Assembly: GCA_900543705.1 (NCBI GenBank)
Contig: UQSL01000003.1
Span: forward strand, 1 to 64,000
Reading direction: 5' to 3'
Origin: an uncultured Oscillospiraceae bacterium
GTDB lineage: Bacteria; Bacillota; Clostridia; Oscillospirales; Ruminococcaceae
DNA: 64,000 nt
The position numbers were made by a program, and so were the translations under genes. Positions 17,351-25,534 of the stretch are shown piece by piece; within the stretch, counting starts at the first letter, position 1, and every line of letters begins with the position of its first letter. The notes under the pieces were generated by a model. The model worked only from the letters and a program-made list of their open reading frames with translations. It had not been told where the DNA came from and made no database searches.

Positions 17351-18406
17351 ATGAAGAAATGTTCCAGGGCGCTGGCCCTTTTGTTCACATTTGCGATGGC
17401 GCTTTCGCTCGTTTCCTGCGGCGGAGATTCATCGTATATCGCAACGTATAAGGATGAAAAAATCCCGGCGGGCGTGTATCTTTACCAGCTTGTGAATGCG
17501 ACACAGTCGGCATACGCCAAAGTGGAAGATTCCAGCAAGGACGTGCTGAAGCAGGACATTGACGGGCAAAACGCCGCCATTTGGATTGAAAAAACCGCTC
17601 AGCAGGAGATGAAACGCTACCTCGCAGTGGAACGGGAGTTTGAGGAATTGGGCTTGACCCTAAGCTCCGACGCAGAGAATGCGGCGGCAACCCAGGCCAA
17701 TACGGACTGGACCAATTATGGGGAATGGTATGAGAAAAACGGAATCTCCAAGGATTCCCTGACGCAGGTCTACCGCAATTCTGCGAAAAAACAGCAGGTG
17801 TTCCTCACTTACTATGGCGAGGGTGGTCAGAATGCCGTCTCCGAAGAGGAACTGAAAACATACTTTGCGGATAACTTTGTCAAGGTAAAATATCTCGGCG
17901 TTTCCTGGGACACCACTAAGACCGGGGACGAGCTGACAGCTGCCAAGGAAGAGGCGAAAAAGACCGCAGAGGAATACCTGTCCCGGGCAAAAGACGGCGA
18001 GAGCATGGATGCACTGATTCAGGACTACTCAAACCAGCAGAAGGCGGAAAATGCCTCCGAAGGCGATAATGTCTCGATTGTTGACCCGGCCGGGGTGGCG
18101 GAGGACACCTATGCCACCTTCCTGTCCAAGGACGGCGGAACCTCCTTTGGCGAGCAATTTGCCGCGCGCATGAAAGATATGAATGCCGGCGACATCGAAG
18201 TGGTCGAGGGTACGAGCAAATACTATGTGCTCGCCAAATACGATGTGCTGGAGAAAGAGGATGACTTTGCTTCCCGCCGTACCTCTCTTCTTCAAAAGAT
18301 GAAGGGCGACGAGTATGAAGAAAAGCTCGATGAAATCGCGGGCGGGATGGATATCACGCTCAACGAAGCGGCCGTCAACCGATACACCGCAAAGAAAATC
18401 AAATAG
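17351..18406 (+). CDS. Lipoprotein with SurA/PrsA-like foldase organisation
   Basis: This 351-residue protein is predicted to be exported and anchored as a lipoprotein. The signal peptide MKKCSRALALLFTFAMALSL ends in the lipobox LVSC-G, Cys at about residue 24. A helical N-terminal region (about 40-190, rich in Gln/Lys/Glu) is followed by a segment resembling a degenerate parvulin-type PPIase domain: VKVKYLGVSWDT at the beginning and GDIEVVEGTSKYYVLAKYDV at the end, a pattern also seen in PrsA and SurA. A folding role on the outside of the membrane is inferred from this architecture; the catalytic fold is not certain. Start ATG 17351 has CTTGGAGGAATC upstream. The gene follows mfd but has its own promoter and terminator. 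Confidence 0.75.
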   Translation: MKKCSRALALLFTFAMALSLVSCGGDSSYIATYKDEKIPAGVYLYQLVNATQSAYAKVEDSSKDVLKQDIDGQNAAIWIEKTAQQEMKRYLAVEREFEELGLTLSSDAENAAATQANTDWTNYGEWYEKNGISKDSLTQVYRNSAKKQQVFLTYYGEGGQNAVSEEELKTYFADNFVKVKYLGVSWDTTKTGDELTAAKEEAKKTAEEYLSRAKDGESMDALIQDYSNQQKAENASEGDNVSIVDPAGVAEDTYATFLSKDGGTSFGEQFAARMKDMNAGDIEVVEGTSKYYVLAKYDVLEKEDDFASRRTSLLQKMKGDEYEEKLDEIAGGMDITLNEAAVNRYTAKKIK

Positions 18407-18421
18407 TCTTCTCCAATTAAC

Positions 18422-18458
18422 AATACCGCCCGCAAAGCTTTGCAGGCGGTATTTCTTT
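18422..18458 (+). terminator. Terminator of lipoprotein gene, likely bidirectional
   Basis: ATACCGCC (about 18423-18430) pairs with GGCGGTAT (about 18445-18452), with extra pairing GCAAAG/CTTTGC inside, then TTTCTTT. It also separates the convergent spoVAF-like gene. Confidence 0.85.
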
Positions 18459-18462
18459 GGAG

Positions 18463-19851
18463 TCAGCTATTTTTGTGACTAATTTTTTCCCGGACAAATT
18501 TGCGTTTAAGTGCAGTCCAGTCAAAGGGGATGAGCGGATAGAGATAGCTCCTGCCGGAGATATCCCGGTTGAAGAGGATGCAAATCAGCTCGAAGACAAG
18601 CCCTGCGCCAAATCCCCAGTATCCGAAGAAATTGGTGAGAACCAGCAGCAAAATGCGCCCGAACTTAAAGGCGTAGCCCAGCTCAAAGTCCGGCTGGGTA
18701 AAGATGGCGGTCGCGGTAAACGCGGAGAACAGAATAGTATCCGGGACGAAAATGCCCGCCCGTACGGCGAATTCCCCAAGCAAAAGCGCGCCGACAATGC
18801 TCAGCGAACTGCTTAAGATATCCGGGGTGTTGACGGACGCCATCCGCAGCCCGTCCACGGCAAGCTCAAGCAGGAGCAGCTGGACTATAACAGGCAGGCC
18901 GTTTGGTTCCCGAATCTGCAAAAAGGACATCCACTGTGGAAAATCCCCCGGGTATTTCAGGTAGAGCAGCCACAACGGAGTCACCACCAGGGTGGACAGG
19001 AAGATGACAAGGCGGATAAGGCGCATATAGGTGCCGGTAACGGGGGGAAAATAAAAGTCATCCGCCTCTTCAAAGAAATCGAAAAAGGAAGTCGGTAAAA
19101 TCATAACCGACGGGGTGTTGTCAATGAGGACGAGCAGTTTCCCCTCCTGTACACAGGCGGCGGCGACGTCCGGACGCTCGGTATAACGTACTTTCGGCAG
19201 AGGATTGAACCATTTGGTGTCCACCAGCACCTCCGCTAGGCTTTGCATGGTCATCGTCAGGGAATTGACGCTTAAATCCTTGATTTTTTGCTGGATTTTT
19301 GCAAGCAGCCGTTTGTCTACCTTGTTGTCGAGATAGCATAGAACGACGTCGGTCTGGGAGCGTTTTCCGACTTTGGTAATCTCCATCGTCAAATGAGGGT
19401 CGCGCAGCCTGCGGCGGATGAGCGCAGTGTTGAAGACAACTGTCTCCACAAAGCCTTCATGAGAGCCGCGCAGGACTTTGTCCTTGTCCGGTTCCTGGAT
19501 GCTGCGCTGGGGATAAGTCCTGGAGTCGATCAGAATGCACTTGTCAAAACCCTCCAAAAACATGCCGGTGTTGCCGGAAAGGATATCCACAATGATATCG
19601 TCGACCTTGTCCTTGGCCGCAACCTCGACGTAGGGGACAAATTTTTCCATAAAATCCTCCGCCGTGGCGATATCCCGCATCTCCTCCGGGGTGATTTTCA
19701 TCATGAAGTCCATCATCTTTGCAAACACCTCGTCCTTGATGAAGCCGTCTACAAAGAGGATGGTCGTCTGTTTCCCCCCAATGAGGATTTCCCTGGTGAC
19801 AAGGTCGAAGCTCTTGTCCGTACTCATTTTTGCAAGCACCTGTTCGAGCAA
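18463..19851 (-). CDS. spoVAF: GerA-family spore protein, SpoVAF-like
   Basis: GerA/SpoVAF proteins are membrane proteins of the inner spore membrane. GerA members are nutrient receptors; SpoVAF is linked to dipicolinic acid channel function in germination. The N-terminal soluble half has the family signature VEVAAKDKVDDIIVDILSGN followed by GMFLEGFDKCILIDSRTYP and SHEGFVETVVFNTALIRRRL. The C-terminal half has about five hydrophobic segments beginning with MRLIRLVIFLSTLVVTPLWL. Conserved ATKVGKRSQTDVVLCYL-type and YTERPDV segments are also visible. The product is 462 residues. Start TTG 19851 has GGGGG upstream, but family members usually extend further at the N-terminus, so a few dozen residues may be missing (an upstream in-frame TAG blocks extension). 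It shows the organism is, or descends from, a spore former. Confidence 0.88.
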   Translation of the reverse strand: MLEQVLAKMSTDKSFDLVTREILIGGKQTTILFVDGFIKDEVFAKMMDFMMKITPEEMRDIATAEDFMEKFVPYVEVAAKDKVDDIIVDILSGNTGMFLEGFDKCILIDSRTYPQRSIQEPDKDKVLRGSHEGFVETVVFNTALIRRRLRDPHLTMEITKVGKRSQTDVVLCYLDNKVDKRLLAKIQQKIKDLSVNSLTMTMQSLAEVLVDTKWFNPLPKVRYTERPDVAAACVQEGKLLVLIDNTPSVMILPTSFFDFFEEADDFYFPPVTGTYMRLIRLVIFLSTLVVTPLWLLYLKYPGDFPQWMSFLQIREPNGLPVIVQLLLLELAVDGLRMASVNTPDILSSSLSIVGALLLGEFAVRAGIFVPDTILFSAFTATAIFTQPDFELGYAFKFGRILLLVLTNFFGYWGFGAGLVFELICILFNRDISGRSYLYPLIPFDWTALKRKFVREKISHKNS

Positions 19852-19917
19852 GGCCGATTCCCCCCGCTTTTCCTTTTTCTATAGTGTGGATAAAATCGGC
19901 AATTCTATTCATTCTAA

Positions 19918-20172
19918 TTGTACCCGGGAATATGGCCAATGCCTGAAAGCACGCGCCGAGATTGCGCCCTTACTCCGGCGGCGGGATTTTTACAAAGGGT
20001 TGGATGCACCGTCAGTATCCGCAGTATGTTTCAACTCGAGGATAAATACACCCGCTCGATGGGGATGCAGTACCTTGATGGAAACGGCGAGCTGAAATAT
20101 CCGGTCAAAGTTCCGCTCGAAGGCGCGGCGCAGGAGATTGTGCCTTATCAAGCAAATGAAGGAAACAATTGA
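19918..20172 (+). CDS. small hypothetical or remnant ORF
   Basis: The last 50 codons look protein-like (FQLEDKYTRSMGMQYLDGNG, then KYPVKVPLEGAAQEIVPYQA). The first 30 do not, and no ribosome site is visible at the start, which lies within the spoVAF upstream region. The family is not recognised. It may be the 3' end of a decayed gene. It ends just before a strong terminator. Confidence 0.3.
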   Translation: MYPGIWPMPESTRRDCALTPAAGFLQRVGCTVSIRSMFQLEDKYTRSMGMQYLDGNGELKYPVKVPLEGAAQEIVPYQANEGNN

Positions 20173-20185
20173 ATCCTGCTGATAA

Positions 20186-20222
20186 AAAAGGGGGATGGTC
20201 TTTTAAGCCCATCCCCCTTTGG
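20186..20222. terminator. Bidirectional terminator
   Basis: AAGGGGGATGG (about 20188-20198) pairs with CCATCCCCCTT (20209-20219). A tract before and T tract after allow use in both directions. It lies between the plus-strand small ORF and the minus-strand remnant. Confidence 0.85.
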
Positions 20223-20242
20223 CTGTCCTGCATGGATCCGGT

Positions 20243-20455
20243 CAATCCTTTTCTTTGTCCCGATTGGAATCGTTCGAATGAAAATCCGCGTACACATGGG
20301 TGAGGCAAATGTCACTGGTGTATTGTTCCACAAGTTCCTCTGCCCGCTGTGGAAAGTCTGGGGATACCAACTCCAGTGCAGTAGCTCCGGTGATTTCTTG
20401 CGGCGCACGGTTTTCGTCCTTGGAGCCGCTCAGGACATAAAATGCGCGTAATCGT
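20243..20455 (-). pseudogene. C-terminal remnant of an unrecognised gene
   Basis: The minus strand reads about 70 residues of protein-like sequence, including FYVLSGSKDENRAPQEITGA, ELVSPDFPQRAEELVEQYTS and ICLTHVYADFHSNDSNRDKE, ending at TGA 20243-20245. An in-frame TGA lies upstream and there is no ATG/GTG/TTG at the beginning. It therefore looks like the end of a gene whose front is lost or frameshifted. The terminator at 20186-20222 is correctly placed for it. Confidence 0.35.
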
Positions 20456-20498
20456 CACCGTGCGAGTTTATTTTTAATTTTTCTACACTGCTCCTGGA

Positions 20499-20527
20499 TT
20501 TACTCTTGCTGTCAAACGCGGTATACT
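20499..20527 (+). promoter_or_regulatory. Promoter of ROK kinase gene
   Basis: TTTACT (20499-20504) and TATACT (20522-20527) are spaced 17 nt apart, 27 bases before the start codon. Confidence 0.75.
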
Positions 20528-20554
20528 GGAAGAAAAGTGCAAGGAGGAACGCAG

Positions 20555-21388
20555 ATGAAGCATGTCGTAGGAGTGGATATTGGCGGAACGAAGATGTACC
20601 TGTGTGTAAAGGACGGTCAACACTGGCTCGAACGGAGGGTACCGACCGGAATATCCTGCACCAAAGAGTATCTGAAAGAACAATTGGAGGATTTTCTCAG
20701 CACCCTCCCTTTTTCTGTGGATGCAGTGGGAATGGCGGTTCCCGGGCTTGTGACCTCGGACCATTTTTGTGAGCGATCGGATGTCGTCCCGGCTCTCTCA
20801 CGAGTGGATGCTTCGTTTTTCTCTGAAGGGCGTTTTCCTATACGCTATTTAAACGATGTGCGTTGCGCTGCCGTCGAGGAAGCCTCATACTACCCGGAGG
20901 ATTCCGTCGTCGCGGTGCTGATGGCGGGGACTGGTATTGCGCTCTCCGTCAGTGAGAAGGGACATCTCCTGCATGGCTCCGGCGGCTTTTCCGGGGAGCT
21001 TGGACATTGCTATGTCGGCACGGATCGGGGCTACCGGATGATCGATGAGGAGTGCAGCGGGGCGGAAATCCTGCGCCGGGCGTACTGCACCGCGCAGGAG
21101 TTCTGGCATAGGCTCGAGCGGGGGGAGGAACAGGCGCGCGCTATCATCGAGCAGACAGGCGAAGCCTTCGGCATGGCGCTCGCCATGGTCATCAACCTCT
21201 ATAATCCAAATGTCATCGTCATCGGCGGGGGTACGGCCGGGTATCCGGGATACCTTGACGCTGCAAAGCGCACGGCAGAGAAGCTCGCCCTTGCGCCTTC
21301 GTTTGCACAATGCCGGTTTTGCGAGCCTCACGACTTAAAGCGTATCGTAGCGCTGGGCGCCATGCGCTATGCCGGGCAGGCGCTGTAA
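20555..21388 (+). CDS. ROK family sugar kinase-like protein
   Basis: ROK proteins are actin-fold ATP-dependent sugar kinases such as glucokinase; some are transcription factors. This 277-residue protein has no DNA-binding domain. The phosphate-1 motif is VVGVDIGGTKMYLCVKDG at the N-terminus. The catalytic-Asp segment is YLNDVRCAAVEEASY near residue 95. The ATP-binding AGTGIALSVSEKG and GGFSGELGHCYVG segments follow, with INLYNPNVIVIGGGTAGYPG towards the end. The Zn-binding Cys cluster (CxCGxxGC) common in ROK kinases is missing: the equivalent stretch reads DRGYRMIDEECSGAEI. Start ATG 20555 has CAAGGAGGAACG upstream. Monocistronic, with its own promoter and terminator; the substrate is not deducible. 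Confidence 0.88.
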   Translation: MKHVVGVDIGGTKMYLCVKDGQHWLERRVPTGISCTKEYLKEQLEDFLSTLPFSVDAVGMAVPGLVTSDHFCERSDVVPALSRVDASFFSEGRFPIRYLNDVRCAAVEEASYYPEDSVVAVLMAGTGIALSVSEKGHLLHGSGGFSGELGHCYVGTDRGYRMIDEECSGAEILRRAYCTAQEFWHRLERGEEQARAIIEQTGEAFGMALAMVINLYNPNVIVIGGGTAGYPGYLDAAKRTAEKLALAPSFAQCRFCEPHDLKRIVALGAMRYAGQAL

Positions 21389-21414
21389 CAGGAGTCTAAT
21401 CTCAGAGCAAAAGC

Positions 21415-21451
21415 TGACGGAGGCCGGAAAATTCCGGCCTTCCGTCTTTTT
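21415..21451 (+). terminator. Terminator of ROK gene
   Basis: AGGCCGGAA (21421-21429) pairs with TTCCGGCCT (21432-21440), extended by GACGG/CCGTC, then TTTTT. Confidence 0.85.
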
Positions 21452-21756
21452 GGCGGTTTTATGTTCGATGCAAGGGGCCCCCAACTTCGCAATCGGCCAA
21501 GTCAGTTGAAACAGATAACGGTTGCACTTTACCCCTATTGTTGCGCAGTCATTGAACCCCCTCGCTTTATTACTTTACTATGCAGGGAAAATATAGTATC
21601 ATTATATACGGCAAAGGCAATCCGTCAATTATTCTTCTTATAGATTTTTGAGAACAAAAAAGAAACGGGATCTTGCATAAAGGTTATAGAAATGGCCGCT
21701 CATCTTTGTGATAAAAAGAGTGTGATGAGGCCGTTTACCAACAGGAGGAAGCAATT
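21452..21756 (+). other. intergenic leader of yqeY gene
   Basis: No gene is supported. An imperfect palindrome GTATCATTATATAC (21596-21609) could be a regulator site or part of a promoter. The last 60 bases hold the ribosome site ACAGGAGGAAGC before ATG 21757. Confidence 0.4.
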
Positions 21757-22206
21757 ATGAGCAAAACGCAGCAAATTCAAAAGGAAATGATGGCGGCGCT
21801 CAAAGCAAAGGATACGCCCCGCAAGGACACGCTGTCCCTGATGCTTTCCGCACTCAAGGCAAAAGCGAAAGACGAACGCCGGGATTTGACGGAAGAGGAA
21901 GAAAACGCGCTGATTCTCAAGGAAATCAAACAGACGAAGGAAACCCATGATAGCGCGCCGCAGGACAGGAAGGATATCCGGGACGAGTGTGAATTCCGCA
22001 TCCGGGTCCTCAGCGAATTTGCCCCGAAAGAGATGGACGCGGAGGAAATCGCTGACACCGTCAAACAGGTGCTCTCGCAGTTGGGACTGACACAGCCTAC
22101 CGCCCAGGACAAGGGAATCATCATGAAAACCCTTATGCCGCTTGTCAAAGGCAAGGCGGATGGAAAACTTGTCAATGAAGTTGTCGGACAGATGATCAGC
22201 AAATAA
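21757..22206 (+). CDS. yqeY: GatB/YqeY domain protein
   Basis: YqeY-type proteins are small cytosolic helical proteins related to the tail domain of GatB, the tRNA-dependent amidotransferase subunit; their own function is poorly defined. The 149 residues match the family length. The N-terminus QIQKEMMAALKAKDTPRKDT followed by LSLMLSALKAKAKDERRDLT, and the C-terminal IMKTLMPLVKGKADGKLVNE, are characteristic. Start ATG 21757 follows CAGGAGGAAG. Monocistronic, with a 13-bp perfect terminator behind it. Confidence 0.93.
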   Translation: MSKTQQIQKEMMAALKAKDTPRKDTLSLMLSALKAKAKDERRDLTEEEENALILKEIKQTKETHDSAPQDRKDIRDECEFRIRVLSEFAPKEMDAEEIADTVKQVLSQLGLTQPTAQDKGIIMKTLMPLVKGKADGKLVNEVVGQMISK

Positions 22207-22208
22207 AG

Positions 22209-22243
22209 AAGAAAATCCCTGCCATATGGCAGGGATTTTCTGC
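22209..22243 (+). terminator. Terminator of yqeY
   Basis: GAAAATCCCTGCC (22211-22223) pairs perfectly with GGCAGGGATTTTC (22228-22240), loop ATAT, and the A-T end supplies the U tract. Confidence 0.85.
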
Positions 22244-22520
22244 GCTAATAGATTGAAAAAGCGCAGTACTATGCGATTTTTTACTCCTATGAAAAAGGTT
22301 TTCCTTACATCTGCACCAAAAATTGTGGTAAAATATAGCTAGTAGCATGTGGTTGTGAAAAGCCAAAATCGTAGAGGAAATTCTGGCGGAAAAGCGGCGC
22401 GCGTTTGAACGCCTTTGTGTTCTCGAAGTGGGGACTCAAAACTGGATTTCAAAGAAGGAGTATCAGGGGGCATGTCCCTGGAAGAGATAGAAATCGCTTT
22501 GTTAATCAGGAGGGATCATC
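22244..22520 (+). other. upstream region of carD-like gene
   Basis: Contains TTACAT and TAAAAT about 18 nt apart near 22303-22334, a possible promoter. A short open stretch (about 22370-22490) reads VEEILAEKRRAFERLCVLEV but has no start with a ribosome site and no recognised family. No gene is called. Confidence 0.35.
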
Positions 22521-23042
22521 ATGTTTGAAAAAGGTGAGTGGATTATGTACGGCAACACAGGCGTGTGCCAAGTAGAAGATGTTGGGATGCCGAAAGAGAT
22601 TCCGGCCAGGGACAAAAGCAAACCATATTATAAGCTTAATCCCGCCTATGAATCCGGGGAAATCTATATTCCGGTAGATACGGGAGTTTTCATGCGTCCG
22701 ATTCTGACAAAAGAACAGGCCGAGCAGCTGCTTGCTAAACTGCCGGACTTCTGCCGTCCTGAAAACCTGCGTGATAACTATCCGGAACTGGAAGAGGAAT
22801 ATAAGGCTTGCCTGAGCGGCCATGAATGCTGGCAATGGATGAAACTGCTTGTCACTCTTCGGTTTCAGGAATGGCAGCAGGCACAGGAAGGAAAACGAAT
22901 CGGAAAAATCAATCAAAAATACGAAAAACGGGCAAAGGAATTGCTGTATGGGGAACTTTCCATTGCATTGGAACTGCCTTATGAGAAAATTGATGCATAC
23001 ATGGAAAAAAAATTTACTGAACTCTTTGTAAAAATCGCATAA
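22521..23042 (+). CDS. CarD family transcriptional regulator
   Basis: CarD/CdnL proteins bind the RNA polymerase beta subunit and stabilise open promoter complexes. The 173-residue product begins MFEKGEWIMYGNTGVCQVED, the typical Tudor-like N-terminal domain shared with Mfd. IYIPVDTGVFMRPILTKEQAEQLL follows, and then a helical C-terminal domain rich in Lys/Glu/Trp (HECWQWMKLLVTLRFQEWQQ; KINQKYEKRAKELLYGELSI). Start ATG 22521 has AGGAGGGATC upstream. It is a single gene with its own terminator next to the phage-derived block; nothing shows a functional link to that block. Confidence 0.9.
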   Translation: MFEKGEWIMYGNTGVCQVEDVGMPKEIPARDKSKPYYKLNPAYESGEIYIPVDTGVFMRPILTKEQAEQLLAKLPDFCRPENLRDNYPELEEEYKACLSGHECWQWMKLLVTLRFQEWQQAQEGKRIGKINQKYEKRAKELLYGELSIALELPYEKIDAYMEKKFTELFVKIA

Positions 23043-23078
23043 CAAAAAGGGGAAGGATGTATCCTTCCCCCTTTTTGA
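23043..23078. terminator. Bidirectional terminator after carD-like gene
   Basis: AAAAAGGGGAAGGAT (23044-23058) and ATCCTTCCCCCTTTTT (23061-23076) form a long stem with A and T flanks. Confidence 0.85.
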
Positions 23079-23085
23079 TTTTAGT

Positions 23086-23258
23086 TCATATAACTTCAGT
23101 GTCCAGGTGAGAGAATCGAGCCGTCCGGAGATTGGCCTGATCGATAATTTGGTAGCGGGTGTGCTTACGGTCAGCTGTGCTTTGTAATGTGCAAACTCCT
23201 CCTTGACCAGAGCCGACGCTTCCTCATGGTCGATGTCTTCCGGAATGGCCCGGAGCAT
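23086..23258 (-). pseudogene. small remnant downstream of the phage-derived block
   Basis: The minus strand opens at ATG 23258 with LRAIPEDIDHEEASALVKEE and FAHYKAQL. A frame change then restores a protein-like tail, RYQIIDQANLRTARFSHLDT followed by EVI and TGA at 23086-23088. Joined, it gives about 57 residues. No family is recognised. It is the last thing that could belong to the phage block and has no lysis-gene features. The ribosome site is weak (GAGGACG well upstream). Confidence 0.35.
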
Positions 23259-23303
23259 GATTTATGCAAAAATCCCATGTCGTCCTCGAAAGGGGTTAGA
23301 TGT

Positions 23304-23843
23304 CTATTTGGTGAATGCAAGGTAGAGGTAGGTGATGTTCGACTCATTGAATCCCGGGTTTTTACCTGTGGGATTTGAGGTCAGGTTTTGGTTTACCGTC
23401 ATCCCATCGGGGCTGTAAGACAGCCCATACGAACAACCTGAATCGGAACAGAGACCAAATCGTACAACAGTTCCGCCGCTGGAAGAAAGATAGGCCGGGG
23501 CCTCCGTCTTTGGAAAGATAAGAACAAAAAGAGGATGGGGGGAGAGGGGAATTGTACGTTTTTGGGAACCATCCCCTACGTAGCTCCCGATGGTCACTTT
23601 CAGGCTAGCAGCAATTTTCTCCGCTTGGATAGTGCTAACATGCACCTGTGTATCCGCCGCATGTTCTGAGATTGCTCCTGCAGCAGAGGAGGCTGCGGAT
23701 GAACCGGTCTGGGCCAGTGTTCTCACTGTGTTGATTGCCGCGTCAATCAGCTGATTGTCCGCGTTGAAATCCTCTCTCTGCGGCTTATCGGAACCCAGCC
23801 AGGAATTGAGCAGATAATGTTCGGTTTTATATGTACTCGGCAT
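23304..23843 (-). CDS. short phage tail fibre-like protein
   Basis: At 179 residues it is the most distal gene of the tail module. The N-terminus, TEHYLLNSWLGSDKPQREDF followed by NADNQLIDAAI, is the attachment motif shared by many Firmicutes phage fibres (a protein tethered to the DUF2313/baseplate end). An Ala/Ser-rich helix (TGSSAASSAAGAISEHAADT) and a beta-rich C-terminus (GSYVGDGSQKRTIPLSPHPL) follow. It would bind the target cell surface, but it is very short for a receptor-binding fibre. No fibre-assembly chaperone follows. Start ATG 23843 has AGGAGGGTATT upstream. Confidence 0.75.
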   Translation of the reverse strand: MPSTYKTEHYLLNSWLGSDKPQREDFNADNQLIDAAINTVRTLAQTGSSAASSAAGAISEHAADTQVHVSTIQAEKIAASLKVTIGSYVGDGSQKRTIPLSPHPLFVLIFPKTEAPAYLSSSGGTVVRFGLCSDSGCSYGLSYSPDGMTVNQNLTSNPTGKNPGFNESNITYLYLAFTK

Positions 23844-23855
23844 AATACCCTCCTT

Positions 23856-24443
23856 TTATGGTTTGCTGAGGTCTGATCCGTTTATTTCGAATTCATCCCA
23901 GGTATCGGCATTTGCCTCAAAATCGTTCCAGGTCAGATCTTTCGCGTCGAACTCATTCCAGGTAAACGAGCTCATCTCAAAGATCGTCTCCAGATGGGCG
24001 GGTAGGATGGCGCGGGCATCCTGCCTTAGCTTGTCATAGTCATGGACGCTTCCGGAAAACCCGGTCACTTTCACAGTGAGGGATTCTCCGGGCTTGTCCT
24101 CTGTAATTTGAGTTTCAATCCCCAAAGAACGCAGTGCCCGTACCATACCGGCCATGTCAAAATCCCGAGGTTGGGTGGACAGGGCATAGATAATCATGTC
24201 CCTCCGCTTCTGGGTGGGTTGGTCTCTTCGGTCCTGGCCGAGCAGCTGCTCATAGGCGAGCAGTCCCTCGCCGCTTGCCGTAATGGGGATAGCCTCCTGT
24301 GCGATGGCTTTCATCTTCTGTTCCAGCTCATCAAATACAGCGGCATAGCTGAGAAGTTCGGCCTCCATCAGCCCGTCTGAGGCGAGGGAATAAAGCCCGG
24401 TCGAACGCATCAGCTGCCGCATCCGGTCAAGACAGGTACTCAT
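23856..24443 (-). CDS. Baseplate-associated tail protein, DUF2313 (YmfQ/XkdU-like)
   Basis: This 195-residue protein sits between baseplate J and the fibre gene, exactly where PBSX has xkdU. The helical N-terminus (LDRMRQLMRSTGLYSLASDG, then MEAELLSYAAVFDELEQKMK) and the alpha/beta middle (ALRSLGIETQITEDKPGESL) match the DUF2313 pattern. Unusually, the C-terminus is a threefold W(N/D)(E/D)F repeat: FTWNEFDAKDLTWNDFEANA and DTWDEFEINGS, which may dock the fibre. ATG 24443 overlaps the stop of the upstream gene as ATGA and has TTGGGGAGGC before it, so the genes are translationally coupled. Confidence 0.82.
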   Translation of the reverse strand: MSTCLDRMRQLMRSTGLYSLASDGLMEAELLSYAAVFDELEQKMKAIAQEAIPITASGEGLLAYEQLLGQDRRDQPTQKRRDMIIYALSTQPRDFDMAGMVRALRSLGIETQITEDKPGESLTVKVTGFSGSVHDYDKLRQDARAILPAHLETIFEMSSFTWNEFDAKDLTWNDFEANADTWDEFEINGSDLSKP

Positions 24444-25534
24444 GCAATTGCCTCCCCAAATGTCCTTGTAAAGCACTCGGAGCCGCAGGTCATTACAATT
24501 TTATGCAGCCGGAGAATCTGTGTGGATAGAGGACTGATATCGGAAAAATTTGTAAAGATATAGCTGGAAAGTTGCGGCATGCCGTAAAGGATAGCATACA
24601 GGTCACAGAGGTATAGCGGCTGTGCAATCTGGTAGGAAGAAAGTGCCTGTTCGACCGCTGCTGCACAGGACTCTGCCGTTTGCTCCGGGCCATATCCGGT
24701 GCTGCAAGCATAAGTCAAAGAGAGGTCAACCGGCAAAATTTCAGCGGATTTTACCAAAACATCTACGCCGATTTCCCGCTTTTCCTCCAATTCCCGCTGA
24801 ATCTGGTCGACCAGCTGGGAAGAGGCGGTGCCGCTCTCGTCTGCAATCACTATGTCTACGGTACCGCGTCCCCTTGCACGGGGGATGACATGGACACTGT
24901 TGACCGCATCAACCTGCATGGCCTGGTTGCGGTAAAAAGCCGCGTTGGTGCCGTTGGAGATGGAGTTGTAGGAATCAATCAGCCGTTTTCTCAGCTGGGA
25001 ATCTGATTCCTCCGCTGCACCTCCGGTAAAGGGGAGAGGATTCGTCACCCGGCTGATTCCCTGCGGTGGTGTTACCAGTACGGTAATCGTGTTTGCCGCC
25101 GTATTGGAATCCTCTCCGCCGGACTGCGCCTGCGCTGCAATTTCGACCGAAGTTTCTCCTTGGAGAAGGACAGCCTGTTTTGTTGTGGCAAAGCGCAGTT
25201 GGGAGCTGCCGGGGCACGCACAGATGGTTCCCTGAGGGATAATGATATCCGAAAGTGCCGCCGTGTCCCTTGAAAAGCGAAGAACACCGGACGATGGAAC
25301 TGCCTGCTTTCTCACGATTCCCCTTGTCTGCGCGTGCATGGTAAGATACAGCCCCGTTGCGGTTTGCGCAAATAGTTCTCTTTGTAAATTAGATAGCTCT
25401 TCAAACAGTTCGGCACAGACGGTCGCGAGAACTTTCATCCGGATTCCGATGTCAGAAGCACTGTCTGGAGAAAATCCGGTCAGGGATATGTATTTCTCGC
25501 TCATCGCTGTGAGAATCTCTTCATATGTCTTCAT
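24440..25534 (-). CDS. Baseplate J-like protein (XkdT-like)
   Basis: Baseplate J proteins form the wedge arms that link the hub to the fibres in contractile tails. The 364-residue product carries the family core: SGVLRFSRDTAALSDIIIPQ with GTICACPGSSQLRFATTKQA, then GGAAEESDSQLRKRLIDSYN and AQAVDAVNSVHVIPRARGRG-type segments around residues 160-225, and QIQRELEEKREIGVDVLVKS. Length and position agree with xkdT. It overlaps the upstream gene by 4 bases and the downstream one by 4 bases. No lesion is seen. Confidence 0.9.
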   Translation of the reverse strand: MKTYEEILTAMSEKYISLTGFSPDSASDIGIRMKVLATVCAELFEELSNLQRELFAQTATGLYLTMHAQTRGIVRKQAVPSSGVLRFSRDTAALSDIIIPQGTICACPGSSQLRFATTKQAVLLQGETSVEIAAQAQSGGEDSNTAANTITVLVTPPQGISRVTNPLPFTGGAAEESDSQLRKRLIDSYNSISNGTNAAFYRNQAMQVDAVNSVHVIPRARGRGTVDIVIADESGTASSQLVDQIQRELEEKREIGVDVLVKSAEILPVDLSLTYACSTGYGPEQTAESCAAAVEQALSSYQIAQPLYLCDLYAILYGMPQLSSYIFTNFSDISPLSTQILRLHKIVMTCGSECFTRTFGEAIA

